Source: Azoarcus sp. L1K30
GTDB lineage: Bacteria; Pseudomonadota; Gammaproteobacteria; Burkholderiales; Rhodocyclaceae
Direction: 5' to 3'
NCBI RefSeq assembly: GCF_018122735.1
Contig: NZ_JAGRRD010000001.1
Coordinates: 3,094,837 to 3,143,089, forward strand
Length of the DNA stretch: 48,253 bases
The first letter of the stretch is position 1, and each line of letters opens with the position of its first letter. Below, piece by piece: positions 26,030-33,649 of this stretch. The notes beneath the pieces were generated by a model. It had not been told where the DNA came from and made no database searches. It worked only from the letters and a program-made list of their open reading frames with translations. Made by a program: the position numbers and the translations under genes.

Positions 26030-27604
26030 TCAGAGTTCGCGCCGTTTCATCGCGCCCGCGATGTATTCCGCCTGACGGATCGCCAGCGCCACGATGGTGA
26101 GCGTCGGGTTGGCCGCGCCGCTGGAGGTGAATTGGCTGCCGTCGGACACGAACAGGTTCTTGATGTCGTGGGTCTGGCCCCACTTGTTCACCACGCCGTC
26201 GCGGGCCTTCGCGCTCATGCGGTTGGTGCCCATGTTGTGGCTGGCCGGATAGGGCGGCATGTCGATCACCCGGGTGGCGCCCACCGCCTCGGACAGCTTG
26301 CGCCACTGCCCCAGGCCATGACGGCGCATGGCGGCGTCGTTGGTGTGGTCGGTCTTAGTGACGATGGGAATCGGCAGGCCGTGCTGGTCCTTCTCGGTCG
26401 GATGCAGAGTGATGCTGTTCTCTTCCTGCGCCAGATCCTCGCCGCACACCCACACGCAGCTCATGTGGTCGAACTTCTCCAGCGCGGAGCTCACCTCGCG
26501 CCCCCAGCCGCCGGGTTTCATGAAGGCCGCGGCGAAGGGCAGGTGCAGCGCCAGTCCTTCGAGGTGGTAGCCGCCGAGGAAGCCACGGTCGGGGTTATTG
26601 GGCACCTCGTCCGACACCACCGCAGCGATGTCGAAGCCGCGGTACATGTACACCGGCCCCGGGTTGATGGTCAGCGCGGCCGCCGTGGTGTGGTTCATGT
26701 AGTTGCGCCCGACCTGGCCGGAGGAGTTGGCCAGGCCGTTGGGGAACAGGCTCGAGGCGGAGTTGAGCAGCAGGCGCGGCGACTCGATCGAGTTGCCGGC
26801 CACGCATACCACCCGCGCTTTCTGCAGATGCTGCTTGCCGTCCTTGTCGGCGTAGAGCACACCGGTGGCCTTGCCGCTCTTGTCGTGCTCGATGCGCAGC
26901 ACCATGCTCTGCGGGCGCAGCTCGGCGTGGCCGGTCTTCATCGCGCGCGGAATCTCGGAGTACAGCGTCGACCACTTGGCGCCGATCTTGCAGCCCTGCA
27001 TGCAGTAGCCGATCTGCTGACAGGCCGGACGGCCGTCGTTGGGCCGGGTGTTGGAAGCCACCGGACGGACGATGTCCTTGTAGCCGATCTTGCGCGCACC
27101 GGCCTCGATCACCTTGTAGTGGTTGTTCGGCGGCATCGGCGGCAGGCCGCTGGCCTTGGTGCCGGCCACGCCCATCTTGCGCTCGGCGATGTCGTAGTAG
27201 GGTGCCAGCTCCTCGTAGCTGATCGGCCAGTCGAGCACGTTGGCGCCCGGCACATGGCCGTAGGTCGAACGCGTCTTGAACTCGTGCGCCATGAAGCGCA
27301 GCGCCAGGCCGGACCAGTGCATGGTCGAGCCGCCGACGCCCTTGACGATCCACGCCGGCAGATTGGGATAGGTCTCGGTGTGATGCCAGCCGCCGGCCGA
27401 GATGCGCTTGTCGAGCCACGAGATCTTGGCGAACATCGCCCATTCGTCGTTCTCGAAATCCTCCTGGGTGTGGTGCTTGCCCGCTTCGAGGATCACCACA
27501 TCAATGCCCTGCCGGGTCAATTCGTCGGCCAGGGTCCCGCCGCCGGCACCGGAGCCGACGATGACGACGACGCTGTTGTCGTCCTTGGAAAAGGTCTTGC
27601 TCAT
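26030..27604 (-). CDS. GMC family oxidoreductase (large flavoprotein subunit)
   Basis: A 524-residue FAD enzyme. Dinucleotide-binding motif IVGSGAGGGTLADEL near residues 15-30 with the distal acidic residue in LEAGK; GMC signatures VKGVGGSTMHWSGL and the C-terminal active-site region PASHNMGTNRM (catalytic His) and GAANPTLTIVALAIRQAEYI (Asn). It has no signal of its own. The gene 38 bases upstream encodes a Tat-exported small subunit, as in gluconate 2-dehydrogenase and fructose dehydrogenase, so it is probably carried to the periplasm in complex. It would oxidise an alcohol or polyol and pass electrons to a cytochrome. Confidence 0.9.
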   Translation of the reverse strand: MSKTFSKDDNSVVVIVGSGAGGGTLADELTRQGIDVVILEAGKHHTQEDFENDEWAMFAKISWLDKRISAGGWHHTETYPNLPAWIVKGVGGSTMHWSGLALRFMAHEFKTRSTYGHVPGANVLDWPISYEELAPYYDIAERKMGVAGTKASGLPPMPPNNHYKVIEAGARKIGYKDIVRPVASNTRPNDGRPACQQIGYCMQGCKIGAKWSTLYSEIPRAMKTGHAELRPQSMVLRIEHDKSGKATGVLYADKDGKQHLQKARVVCVAGNSIESPRLLLNSASSLFPNGLANSSGQVGRNYMNHTTAAALTINPGPVYMYRGFDIAAVVSDEVPNNPDRGFLGGYHLEGLALHLPFAAAFMKPGGWGREVSSALEKFDHMSCVWVCGEDLAQEENSITLHPTEKDQHGLPIPIVTKTDHTNDAAMRRHGLGQWRKLSEAVGATRVIDMPPYPASHNMGTNRMSAKARDGVVNKWGQTHDIKNLFVSDGSQFTSSGAANPTLTIVALAIRQAEYIAGAMKRREL

Positions 27605-27641
27605 TTGAGTTGTCTCCGTCTCTTCTTATGGAACTGCGGCC

Positions 27642-28235
27642 TCAGGCCTTGGGCAGCCAGTCGATGTCGTCGAATCCGCGATTGACGTAGCCGCCCTTCT
27701 CCCACGACGAGCCCTCCTCGCCGAACAGCGGCCAGACCGCCTTGTTGTTGTAGAAACCGGTCACCATGTCGCCCTTGATCTTCTGGAAGAAGGCGCCGTG
27801 CTCGATGGCGTACAACAGGGTCAGGCGCTCGGGTTCGGTGGACACCTCGGCATAGGGTTTGTTGAAGGCAGCCATGGCAAGGCGGTCGAGCTGGGCCACA
27901 CCGTCGACGATCAGCTTCTTGAGCGCAGGGTCCTTGGCCGCCATCGCGTCATAGGGCTCGATCGCGAGCATGTAGTAACGATCGGAGATCCTGTCGTGGG
28001 GGAAGATGTCGCGCGCCATGACCAGCAGGGTCTTGCCCGGTCCGGCGCCAAGCTCGGTGAATTCGGCGGCCAGCGCATCGCGGGCCGGCAGCATCAGACT
28101 GCCTGTCGACAGAGCTGCGACCCCGGCCGCCGCCGCGCCCGAGCCTTTGAGAAATGCACGCCGGCTGACGGTAATGCGCTTTTCCAGCACGCGCATTGCG
28201 GGCTCGGCCGGGGTATCTGGATGTTCGTTCTTCAT
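27642..28235 (-). CDS. Gluconate 2-dehydrogenase subunit 3-like small subunit, Tat-exported
   Basis: A 197-residue protein with a twin-arginine signal SRRAFLKGSGAAAAGVAALS (from residue 24) and the helical small-subunit domain of membrane-bound GMC dehydrogenases (DIFPHDRISDRYYMLAIEP, EHGAFFQKIKGDMVTGFYNN, GYVNRGFDDIDWLP). It has no cofactor motif; in the family it escorts the flavoprotein through the Tat pore and stabilises it. The usual third subunit, a triheme cytochrome c, is absent from this operon; the diheme cytochrome at 35388-36062 is the nearest candidate partner. Confidence 0.85.
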   Translation of the reverse strand: MKNEHPDTPAEPAMRVLEKRITVSRRAFLKGSGAAAAGVAALSTGSLMLPARDALAAEFTELGAGPGKTLLVMARDIFPHDRISDRYYMLAIEPYDAMAAKDPALKKLIVDGVAQLDRLAMAAFNKPYAEVSTEPERLTLLYAIEHGAFFQKIKGDMVTGFYNNKAVWPLFGEEGSSWEKGGYVNRGFDDIDWLPKA

Positions 28236-28289
28236 GATGTCTCCTCTTGTTTTGTCGCACTTGGGTGATGATCGGGGCGTCCGCGGCGC

Positions 28290-29048
28290 TCAGGCCGCCG
28301 CGGAACGGGTTGGGGTTGAGTGTGGATTCGAGAGCGGCGTCGGCAGCACGCCGAGCACATCGGTCAGCATCTGGTGCAGGGCGGACGCAAACCCTTCCAC
28401 CAGCGGCGCGGCCCCCAGTGCCTCCTCGCAGGAGGTGGTTTTCTGTTCGAGCGCATGCACGTCCGCGCCCGGTCTTCCCAGCGTGTCGCACAGCAGGTGC
28501 CAGTCGGGACGCGCCAGCAGCGTGCCCGACGTCAGCAGCACACCATGACGACGCCGCAGCTGTGCGAGCCCGACGATCTTGCGACCGCCGACCACGACTT
28601 CCCACGGCGACAGCCCGCCGAAGCAAGCCCAGCCCAGTGCAGGGTCGGCGGTGCTGCTGCGCACCTCCGCCGGTGACAGGGCATGGGCCGCAAGCCCCAT
28701 GTCACGCAACAGGCCGGCGATGAGCACCCCCAGCCAGCGGTAGCTGGTGACCGTGCCCCCCGCGAGCAGACGATGGTCGGGCGGCAGCAGGATCGAGGTG
28801 CTGAGCATCCAGGGGCCGGTCAATACCGCGCCGCCGCCGGAGCTGCGCTGTACCAGTTCGCAGGCCGCGGGACGCTGGCGCGCCTGTTTCAGCAGCGCAG
28901 CCTGCGAGCAGCCGAACACCACGCCCGCCGCGCGATAGGTCCACAAGCGCAGTTGCGGTTCGCTCACCGGCGACTCCAGCAAGGCCTCGTGCCAGCGCTG
29001 CTCGTCGGTGCTGCTGACGACGGCGAGACGGGGTTCGGCCGCAGTCAT
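28290..29048 (-). CDS. Lipoate-protein ligase A-like protein
   Basis: A 252-residue BPL/LplA family protein. Motifs: LVQRSSGGGAVLTGP (RRxxGGG-like) and the lysine-containing GGRKIVGLAQLRRRHGVLLTSGTLL. It lacks a large C-terminal accessory domain, so it may be an octanoyl/lipoyl transferase or ligase dedicated to the free lipoyl domain encoded two genes upstream. ATG 29048 overlaps the E2 stop in a TGATG arrangement, indicating translational coupling. A GTG one codon earlier is possible. Confidence 0.8.
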   Translation of the reverse strand: MTAAEPRLAVVSSTDEQRWHEALLESPVSEPQLRLWTYRAAGVVFGCSQAALLKQARQRPAACELVQRSSGGGAVLTGPWMLSTSILLPPDHRLLAGGTVTSYRWLGVLIAGLLRDMGLAAHALSPAEVRSSTADPALGWACFGGLSPWEVVVGGRKIVGLAQLRRRHGVLLTSGTLLARPDWHLLCDTLGRPGADVHALEQKTTSCEEALGAAPLVEGFASALHQMLTDVLGVLPTPLSNPHSTPTRSAAA

Positions 29049-29752
29049 CACAGATCCGCCGTCTCGATGCGGCGAGCCAGGTCGCCCAGGAACACGGCGG
29101 CCGGATAGCCATCCACTGCGCGATGGTCGAAGACCAGGTGCAAGCCCATCATCGGCGCGACGACGATCTCTCCGTCACGCACCACCGCCTTGTCGAGTAC
29201 CCGGGTCACCCCCAGGATCGCCACCTGCGGCGGGTTGATGATGGGGGAGAAGTGGTCGATGGCGGTCATGCCGAGGTTGGTCAAGGTAAAGGTGCCGCGC
29301 TGGTAATAGCCGGCACCGAGCGCACCCGCCCTGGCGCCGGCAGCGACCCGCTTCAGTTCTTCCGCCAGGGCCGGCAGCGCATGACCGTCGGTATTGCGAA
29401 TCACCGGCACCATCAGCCCATCGTCCAGACTGACGGCCACCCCGATGTTGATCTCGGGCATGAGTTCGACCGCCTTCTCGCGCATCAGCGCATTGAGTCG
29501 CGGATGCGCTCGCAGCGTGAGCGCAAGCGCACGCAGCACGAACACGGTGAGCGACACCTTGTCGCCCGCAGCGGCCATCTCACGACGCAGGGCCTCGCAG
29601 CGGCTGACATCGACCTCGACCGAGTGCGCCACGCGCGGAATCTGCCACCCCTGCGCCATGTTGCGGGCGATGGCGCCGCGCAGCCCGGAGAGCGGGATGA
29701 GCTGCGCAGCGGGTGCGTCCGCCGCCACTGCGGTGCTTGCGGGGGCGCTCAT
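29048..29752 (-). CDS. 2-oxo acid dehydrogenase E2 catalytic (acyltransferase) domain, stand-alone
   Basis: A 234-residue protein consisting only of the chloramphenicol-acetyltransferase-like E2 core: LSGLRGAIARNMAQGWQIPR, PEINIGVAVSLDDGLMVPVI, FTLTNLGMTAIDHFSPIINP and the catalytic FDHRAVDG (His and Asp). The normal N-terminal lipoyl domain and peripheral-subunit-binding domain are missing; a short Ala-rich stretch replaces them. The lipoyl domain is encoded separately, 3 bases upstream. It would take an acyl group from the lipoyl arm and transfer it to CoA. Confidence 0.88.
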   Translation of the reverse strand: MSAPASTAVAADAPAAQLIPLSGLRGAIARNMAQGWQIPRVAHSVEVDVSRCEALRREMAAAGDKVSLTVFVLRALALTLRAHPRLNALMREKAVELMPEINIGVAVSLDDGLMVPVIRNTDGHALPALAEELKRVAAGARAGALGAGYYQRGTFTLTNLGMTAIDHFSPIINPPQVAILGVTRVLDKAVVRDGEIVVAPMMGLHLVFDHRAVDGYPAAVFLGDLARRIETADL

Positions 29753-29755
29753 CGC

Positions 29756-30001
29756 TCAGCCCTCGATCACCGCAAGCACGGCGCCGCGGCCGAAGGTGTC
29801 GTCGACCGCCACCTTCAGTGCCGTCACCTTGCCACTGCAGGGCGCAAGGATCTCGTGCGTGGTCTTGACCAGCTCGGCGACCGCGACGATCTGGCCGGCG
29901 TCGACGCTGTCGCCCTCGGCCACCTGCCATTCCTGCAACAAGGCCTCGGTGCCCTCTTCCACATCCGCCCACACGGCGTCGTCCATTACGATATCGGTCA
30001 T
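29756..30001 (-). CDS. Stand-alone lipoyl (biotinyl/lipoyl-attachment) domain protein
   Basis: An 81-residue single lipoyl domain. The beta-hairpin with the attachment lysine reads AELVKTTHEILAPCSGKV (Lys near residue 46), and the N-terminal half has EWQVAEGDSVDAGQIVAVAE. The residue before Lys is Val, not the common Asp. It lies between E1 beta and the E2 core, so it is the swinging arm of this complex supplied in trans. ATG 30001 is 14 bases after the E1 beta stop. Confidence 0.88.
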   Translation of the reverse strand: MTDIVMDDAVWADVEEGTEALLQEWQVAEGDSVDAGQIVAVAELVKTTHEILAPCSGKVTALKVAVDDTFGRGAVLAVIEG

Positions 30002-30015
30002 GCTTGGTCTCGCTT

Positions 30016-31050
30016 TCAGTTGAGATTGAGTTGCATCAGTTCGCGCACGGCGGCGGCAATGCCATCCACCTGCGGGATGGCGAACTGCTCGAGCGGGCGG
30101 CTGAAGGGAATGGGCACATCGGGCACGGCCAGGCGACGGATCGGCGCCTTGAGCTTCACGCTGTCGAGGTGCTCGGCAACGATCGCCGCGATCTCACCGG
30201 ACACCCCGAAGGACAGGTAGTCCTCGTCGGCCACCAGCAGACGGCCGGTCTTGGCCACCGAGCGCAGCACCGACTCGCGGTCGAGCGGCACCAGTGTGCG
30301 CAGGTCGATGATCTCGACGTCGATGCCTTCGGCAGCGAGCGTATCGGCCGCGAGTACGGCCTTCTGCACCATCTGCGACAGGGTGACGATGGTCAGGTCG
30401 CGCCCTTCGCGCACCACCTTGGCCTCGCCGAAGGGAATGGTGTAGGGCTCGAGCGGTACGGCGTTGGTACTGCCCTCGAAGTAGGACATCCACGACAGCC
30501 CCATGATGCCCTTGTGGTACATGAACACCACCGGGTTGTCGTCGCGGATTGCCGCGGTCATCAGCCCCTTGGCATCGTAAGCGTTGGACGGCACCACCAC
30601 CTTGAGGCCGGGCACGTGGGCAAAAATGCCGTACAGGCATTGCGAATGCTGGGCCGCATCGTTGTAGCCGCCGCCGATGCCGGTGGTGATCACCACCGGG
30701 TACTTGGTGTTGCCACCGGACATGTAGGTGTTCTTGGCGAGGTGGTTGTAGATCTGGTCGAAACACACCCCGAAGAAATCCACGAACATGAGCTCGGAGA
30801 TCGGTCGCAGGCCTTCGGCAGCCGCGCCGATGGCCGCGCCCATGAAGCCGGTTTCCGAGATCGGCGTATCCATGATGCGTTCGGGGCCGAACTTGTCGAG
30901 CAGGCCGGTAGTGGCGCTGAAGATGCCGCCGTACTTGCCGACATCCTCGCCCATCACGAAGACGCGCTGATCGCGCTCCATCTCCTGGGCGACCGCCTCC
31001 GAAATGGCCTGCGCCATGCTCAGGGTGCGGACTTTGGTATCTGTTGTCAT
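30016..31050 (-). CDS. Thiamine-diphosphate 2-oxo acid/acetoin dehydrogenase E1 beta subunit
   Basis: A 344-residue transketolase-type E1 beta. Features: ISEAVAQEMERDQRVFVMGEDVGKYGG (catalytic Glu region), DTPISETGFMGAAIGAA, MFVDFFGVCFDQI, GGGYNDAAQHSQ, and the C-terminal domain VEIIDLRTLVPLDRESV. It pairs with the E1 alpha encoded 28 bases upstream in a cytosolic alpha2-beta2 enzyme that decarboxylates or cleaves an alpha-keto or acyloin substrate onto lipoyl. ATG 31050 follows GAGAGGAC. Family members act on pyruvate, branched-chain oxo acids or acetoin; which applies is not certain. Confidence 0.9.
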   Translation of the reverse strand: MTTDTKVRTLSMAQAISEAVAQEMERDQRVFVMGEDVGKYGGIFSATTGLLDKFGPERIMDTPISETGFMGAAIGAAAEGLRPISELMFVDFFGVCFDQIYNHLAKNTYMSGGNTKYPVVITTGIGGGYNDAAQHSQCLYGIFAHVPGLKVVVPSNAYDAKGLMTAAIRDDNPVVFMYHKGIMGLSWMSYFEGSTNAVPLEPYTIPFGEAKVVREGRDLTIVTLSQMVQKAVLAADTLAAEGIDVEIIDLRTLVPLDRESVLRSVAKTGRLLVADEDYLSFGVSGEIAAIVAEHLDSVKLKAPIRRLAVPDVPIPFSRPLEQFAIPQVDGIAAAVRELMQLNLN

Positions 31051-31078
31051 CGCTGTGTCCTCTCGTCGCGGGTCCGTT

Positions 31079-32089
31079 TCAGTCTGCAAACACGTGAAGC
31101 AGGGCTTCGGACGGTTCGGGGTAGGGGCTGTTGCGGCCGAAGGCATAGGCGGCCTCGACGCGCGCGCTGACTGCCTGGCGCAGGCGGGCATCGCCGGCGT
31201 CGTCGAGCAGGTCGCGCGCGCGCAGCAGGGCGCCGAGTGCCGGGATGGGATCGTGGGTGCGCAGTTCCTGCGCTTCGCCCTTGGGGCGGTAGGTTTCGGG
31301 GTCACCCTGGAAGTGGCCCAGGTAACGGTCGGTCTTGACCTCGATCAGCGTCGGGCCTTCGCCGCGGCGCGCCCTTGCCACGGCGTCGCCTGCGGCGCGG
31401 AATACCGCGACGGCATCGTTCGTCTCTACCAGCACGCCGGGCATGCCGTAACCGGCTGCGCGATCGGCATTCGATTCGATCGATGTGGAATCCTGCTTCT
31501 CGACCGAGATCCCGTACTTGTTGTCCTCGCACACGAAGATCACCGGCAGCTTCCACAGCGAGGCCAGGTTGAGCGCCTCGTGAAAGGCGCCCTGATTGGC
31601 CGCGCCTTCACCGAAGAAGCCGATCGCCACCCAGTCCTTGCCCAGTTTCTTCGCCGCCAGCGCGGCACCGCAGGCCTGCGGTGCCGAGGCGCCGACGATG
31701 CCGCTGCAGGAGAACTTCACCGCGGGATCGAACAGGTGCATGTGTCCGCCCTTGCCGCGCCCCAGGCCGGTCACCTTGCCGAACATCTCGGCGGTCATCG
31801 CGTTCAGGTCGACGTTCTTGGCAATCGCGAAGTGGTGCGGGCGGTGCGCGCCGACCACGGCGTCCTCCGCCTTCAGGTGGGCACACACACCCACCGCCAC
31901 AGGTTCCTGTCCGGCGGCGAGATGCATCTCGCCGGGCACCGGTCCGGCGCCGATATCGAAGGCCAGTCCTTTCTGAATCTTCGGGGGCAGCTTGCCCTCG
32001 AGATAGACCTTGGCCATGGTCTCCTCGTACTCGCGAATCTCCACCATCTTTTCGTACATCCACAGCAACTGTTCGGATGTCGGGTCCAT
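31079..32089 (-). CDS. Thiamine-diphosphate 2-oxo acid/acetoin dehydrogenase E1 alpha subunit
   Basis: A 336-residue E1 alpha. The ThDP-binding motif is GFFGEGAANQGAFHEALNLA with VCEDNKYGISV; GRGKGGHMHLFD and RPHHFAIAKNVDLNAMTAEM are typical of the acetoin/pyruvate group. Start ATG 32089 is preceded by GAGGAGACC. It is the first gene of the leftward operon, about 77 bases downstream of the predicted start point of a sigma-54 promoter. No E3 dihydrolipoamide dehydrogenase is encoded in the operon, so E3 must come from elsewhere. Confidence 0.9.
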   Translation of the reverse strand: MDPTSEQLLWMYEKMVEIREYEETMAKVYLEGKLPPKIQKGLAFDIGAGPVPGEMHLAAGQEPVAVGVCAHLKAEDAVVGAHRPHHFAIAKNVDLNAMTAEMFGKVTGLGRGKGGHMHLFDPAVKFSCSGIVGASAPQACGAALAAKKLGKDWVAIGFFGEGAANQGAFHEALNLASLWKLPVIFVCEDNKYGISVEKQDSTSIESNADRAAGYGMPGVLVETNDAVAVFRAAGDAVARARRGEGPTLIEVKTDRYLGHFQGDPETYRPKGEAQELRTHDPIPALGALLRARDLLDDAGDARLRQAVSARVEAAYAFGRNSPYPEPSEALLHVFAD

Positions 32090-32177
32090 TGCAGGGTCTC
32101 CTCTAAACGCCTTGTCGGTCGGCGAAACGCCGTGTGTCGCATCGGGCCGGATTGCAGCCGGCTTGCGCTTCCTCTCC

Positions 32178-32192
32178 GCAAGAGCGATGCCA
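32178..32192 (-). promoter_or_regulatory. Sigma-54 (-24/-12) promoter for the E1 alpha operon
   Basis: On the minus strand the sequence is TGGCATCGCTCTTGC, matching TGGCACG-N4-TTGC with exact spacing between the GG and GC pairs. It points toward the E1 alpha gene at 32089, with an expected start near 32166. Confidence 0.75.
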
Positions 32193-32302
32193 GGCAGCCG
32201 TGAATTTTCGCAATTCACCTTCAACAGGCTGATTTACCGGTCTTTTTCCAGCCACTGCAGAGATGGGAAAAAGGGCACGAGGCGCCGATCTGTCGCATCG
32301 GC

Positions 32303-32318
32303 TGCGACACCTGTCGCA
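32303..32318. promoter_or_regulatory. Upstream activator palindrome, site 1
   Basis: TGCGACA-CC-TGTCGCA is a perfect 7-bp inverted repeat. An additional half-site TGTCGC lies at 32291-32296. It is about 110 bp behind the leftward sigma-54 promoter, the usual position for an enhancer-binding activator. Confidence 0.65.
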
Positions 32319-32484
32319 GGCAGTGAAACGGATGTCCGCCCGCTGTGGCGCGCTCGCCACCACACCGGTCGGCCGCAATCGGGCCATTCGTCCTCGCGTC
32401 AACAACCATGGCTGCAGGGGCGGTACCCGGGACCGCAGGCGCACGACTTCCACTGTCACAGCTGTCGCCCGCGTCGCGCGCAAA

Positions 32485-32502
32485 CAGCGACAACTGTCGC
32501 TG
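32485..32502. promoter_or_regulatory. Upstream activator palindrome, site 2
   Basis: CAGCGACA-AC-TGTCGCTG is a perfect 8-bp inverted repeat with the same GCGACA-N2-TGTCGC core as site 1; another half-site is at 32463-32468. It lies about 55 bp before the rightward sigma-54 promoter. Confidence 0.65.
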
Positions 32503-32555
32503 CGCGGAGACGGTCGGTGATTTTTCAAGCAATTGTTTTTATTGCTTTATTCATA

Positions 32556-32570
32556 TGGCAGGGATTTTGC
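32556..32570 (+). promoter_or_regulatory. Sigma-54 (-24/-12) promoter for the MetA-like/PQQ dehydrogenase operon
   Basis: TGGCAGGGATTTTGC (followed by T) matches the sigma-54 consensus with correct GG-to-GC spacing. Expected transcription start is near 32582, giving a leader of about 95 bases before ATG 32677. The whole divergent gap (32090-32676, 587 bases) has no supported gene. Confidence 0.78.
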
Positions 32571-32676
32571 TGAGTGCTCGCCGTGCCTGGTCTCAACACC
32601 ATGCACCGCCTCGGCGAAGGCGCTGCAGGCCTTGTGCCCCGGCGCCGCAAAAATTCAAAAATCAGGAGACAACCCG

Positions 32677-33558
32677 ATGTACAGACTGCGTTCTTCAACA
32701 CCTGCCCTGAAGCGCACGGCCGCTGCCATGGCCGTCGTTGCCAGCCTGGGCTGCGCTGCATCCGCCCACGCCCAGGTCACCTTCGACGTGATCGGCCCCC
32801 ACGAATACGAACTGCCGGTCGGCTTCAAGCCCTTCAACGTGTTCGTGCAGTACGCCACCTTCCAGGACAGCAACAAGCTGTGGAATGCCGACGGCAAGCG
32901 GCGCAGTACGCCACGCACGGATGTCGTCGTGGGGCTGTCCAAATACGTCCGCTTCTGGTCACCGGAATCCAACCCGGACATCGGCATCGCCTACGAGATC
33001 ATCGTGCCCGAGGTGAATATCCGCAGCAGCAGCAGTCACAGCTCTGCAGGCGGCTTCGGCGATCCGCTCACCGGACCGGCGATCTGGTACAAGCCCTCGG
33101 CCAACTCCACCCTCGGCTTCCAGAGCTTCATGCAGGTTCCGGTCGGCGACTCGGATGTGGGCGGCGGCGATGTGTGGAAGAACTATTCCAGCTTGTTCTG
33201 GGACGTGCAGATGGGCAAGCTGACCTACACCGCCGACGCCGGCTTCGTGTTCTTCGGCAAATCCACCGCCGCCGATGCCACGCCCGGCACCATCTTCCAC
33301 ACCAACCACCGCGTGGGCTATGCGATAAACGATGTCGTTGAGCCCTTCATCGCGCTCGACTACGAAACGCAGTCGGCGTGGACGAACAAGGTCACGTCGG
33401 TACGCAACCCGCGCAACGACGAACTGACCGGCGGCATTGGCGTGATGTTCAAGTACTACGGCAACCAGTCCATCACCGTGCGCTATTCAGGCGGCATCGA
33501 CGGCAAGAACCGCGCCGCCACCAACAGCCTGAACCTCAAATACGCCTACGCCTGGTAA
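32677..33558 (+). CDS. MetA-pathway phenol-degradation-type outer-membrane protein
   Basis: A 293-residue exported protein with a signal peptide ending SAHA before QVTFDVIGPHEYELP. The body has antiparallel strands with GFQSFMQVPVGDSD, GKLTYTADAGFVFFG and VRYSGG, and ends in aromatic Trp (YAYAW) as outer-membrane barrels do. It resembles the MetA-pathway/phenol-degradation (SphY-like) family often found in aromatic or alkanol degradation loci, thought to be porins for hydrophobic growth substrates. ATG 32677 follows CAGGAGAC. First gene of the rightward sigma-54 operon. Confidence 0.8.
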   Translation: MYRLRSSTPALKRTAAAMAVVASLGCAASAHAQVTFDVIGPHEYELPVGFKPFNVFVQYATFQDSNKLWNADGKRRSTPRTDVVVGLSKYVRFWSPESNPDIGIAYEIIVPEVNIRSSSSHSSAGGFGDPLTGPAIWYKPSANSTLGFQSFMQVPVGDSDVGGGDVWKNYSSLFWDVQMGKLTYTADAGFVFFGKSTAADATPGTIFHTNHRVGYAINDVVEPFIALDYETQSAWTNKVTSVRNPRNDELTGGIGVMFKYYGNQSITVRYSGGIDGKNRAATNSLNLKYAYAW

Positions 33559-33649
33559 GCACCCGATCCCGCGCGACCGGCTCGATGCCGGACACCGGGA
33601 TGGCCGCCTCCCGGCACCGCCACCCGCAGCGCGAATCAATGGAGACATC

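Noticed and set aside
32310-32676. Several short open frames in the divergent sigma-54 region
   Set aside because: They lack ribosome sites and cover the activator palindromes and promoters, so the gap is regulatory.
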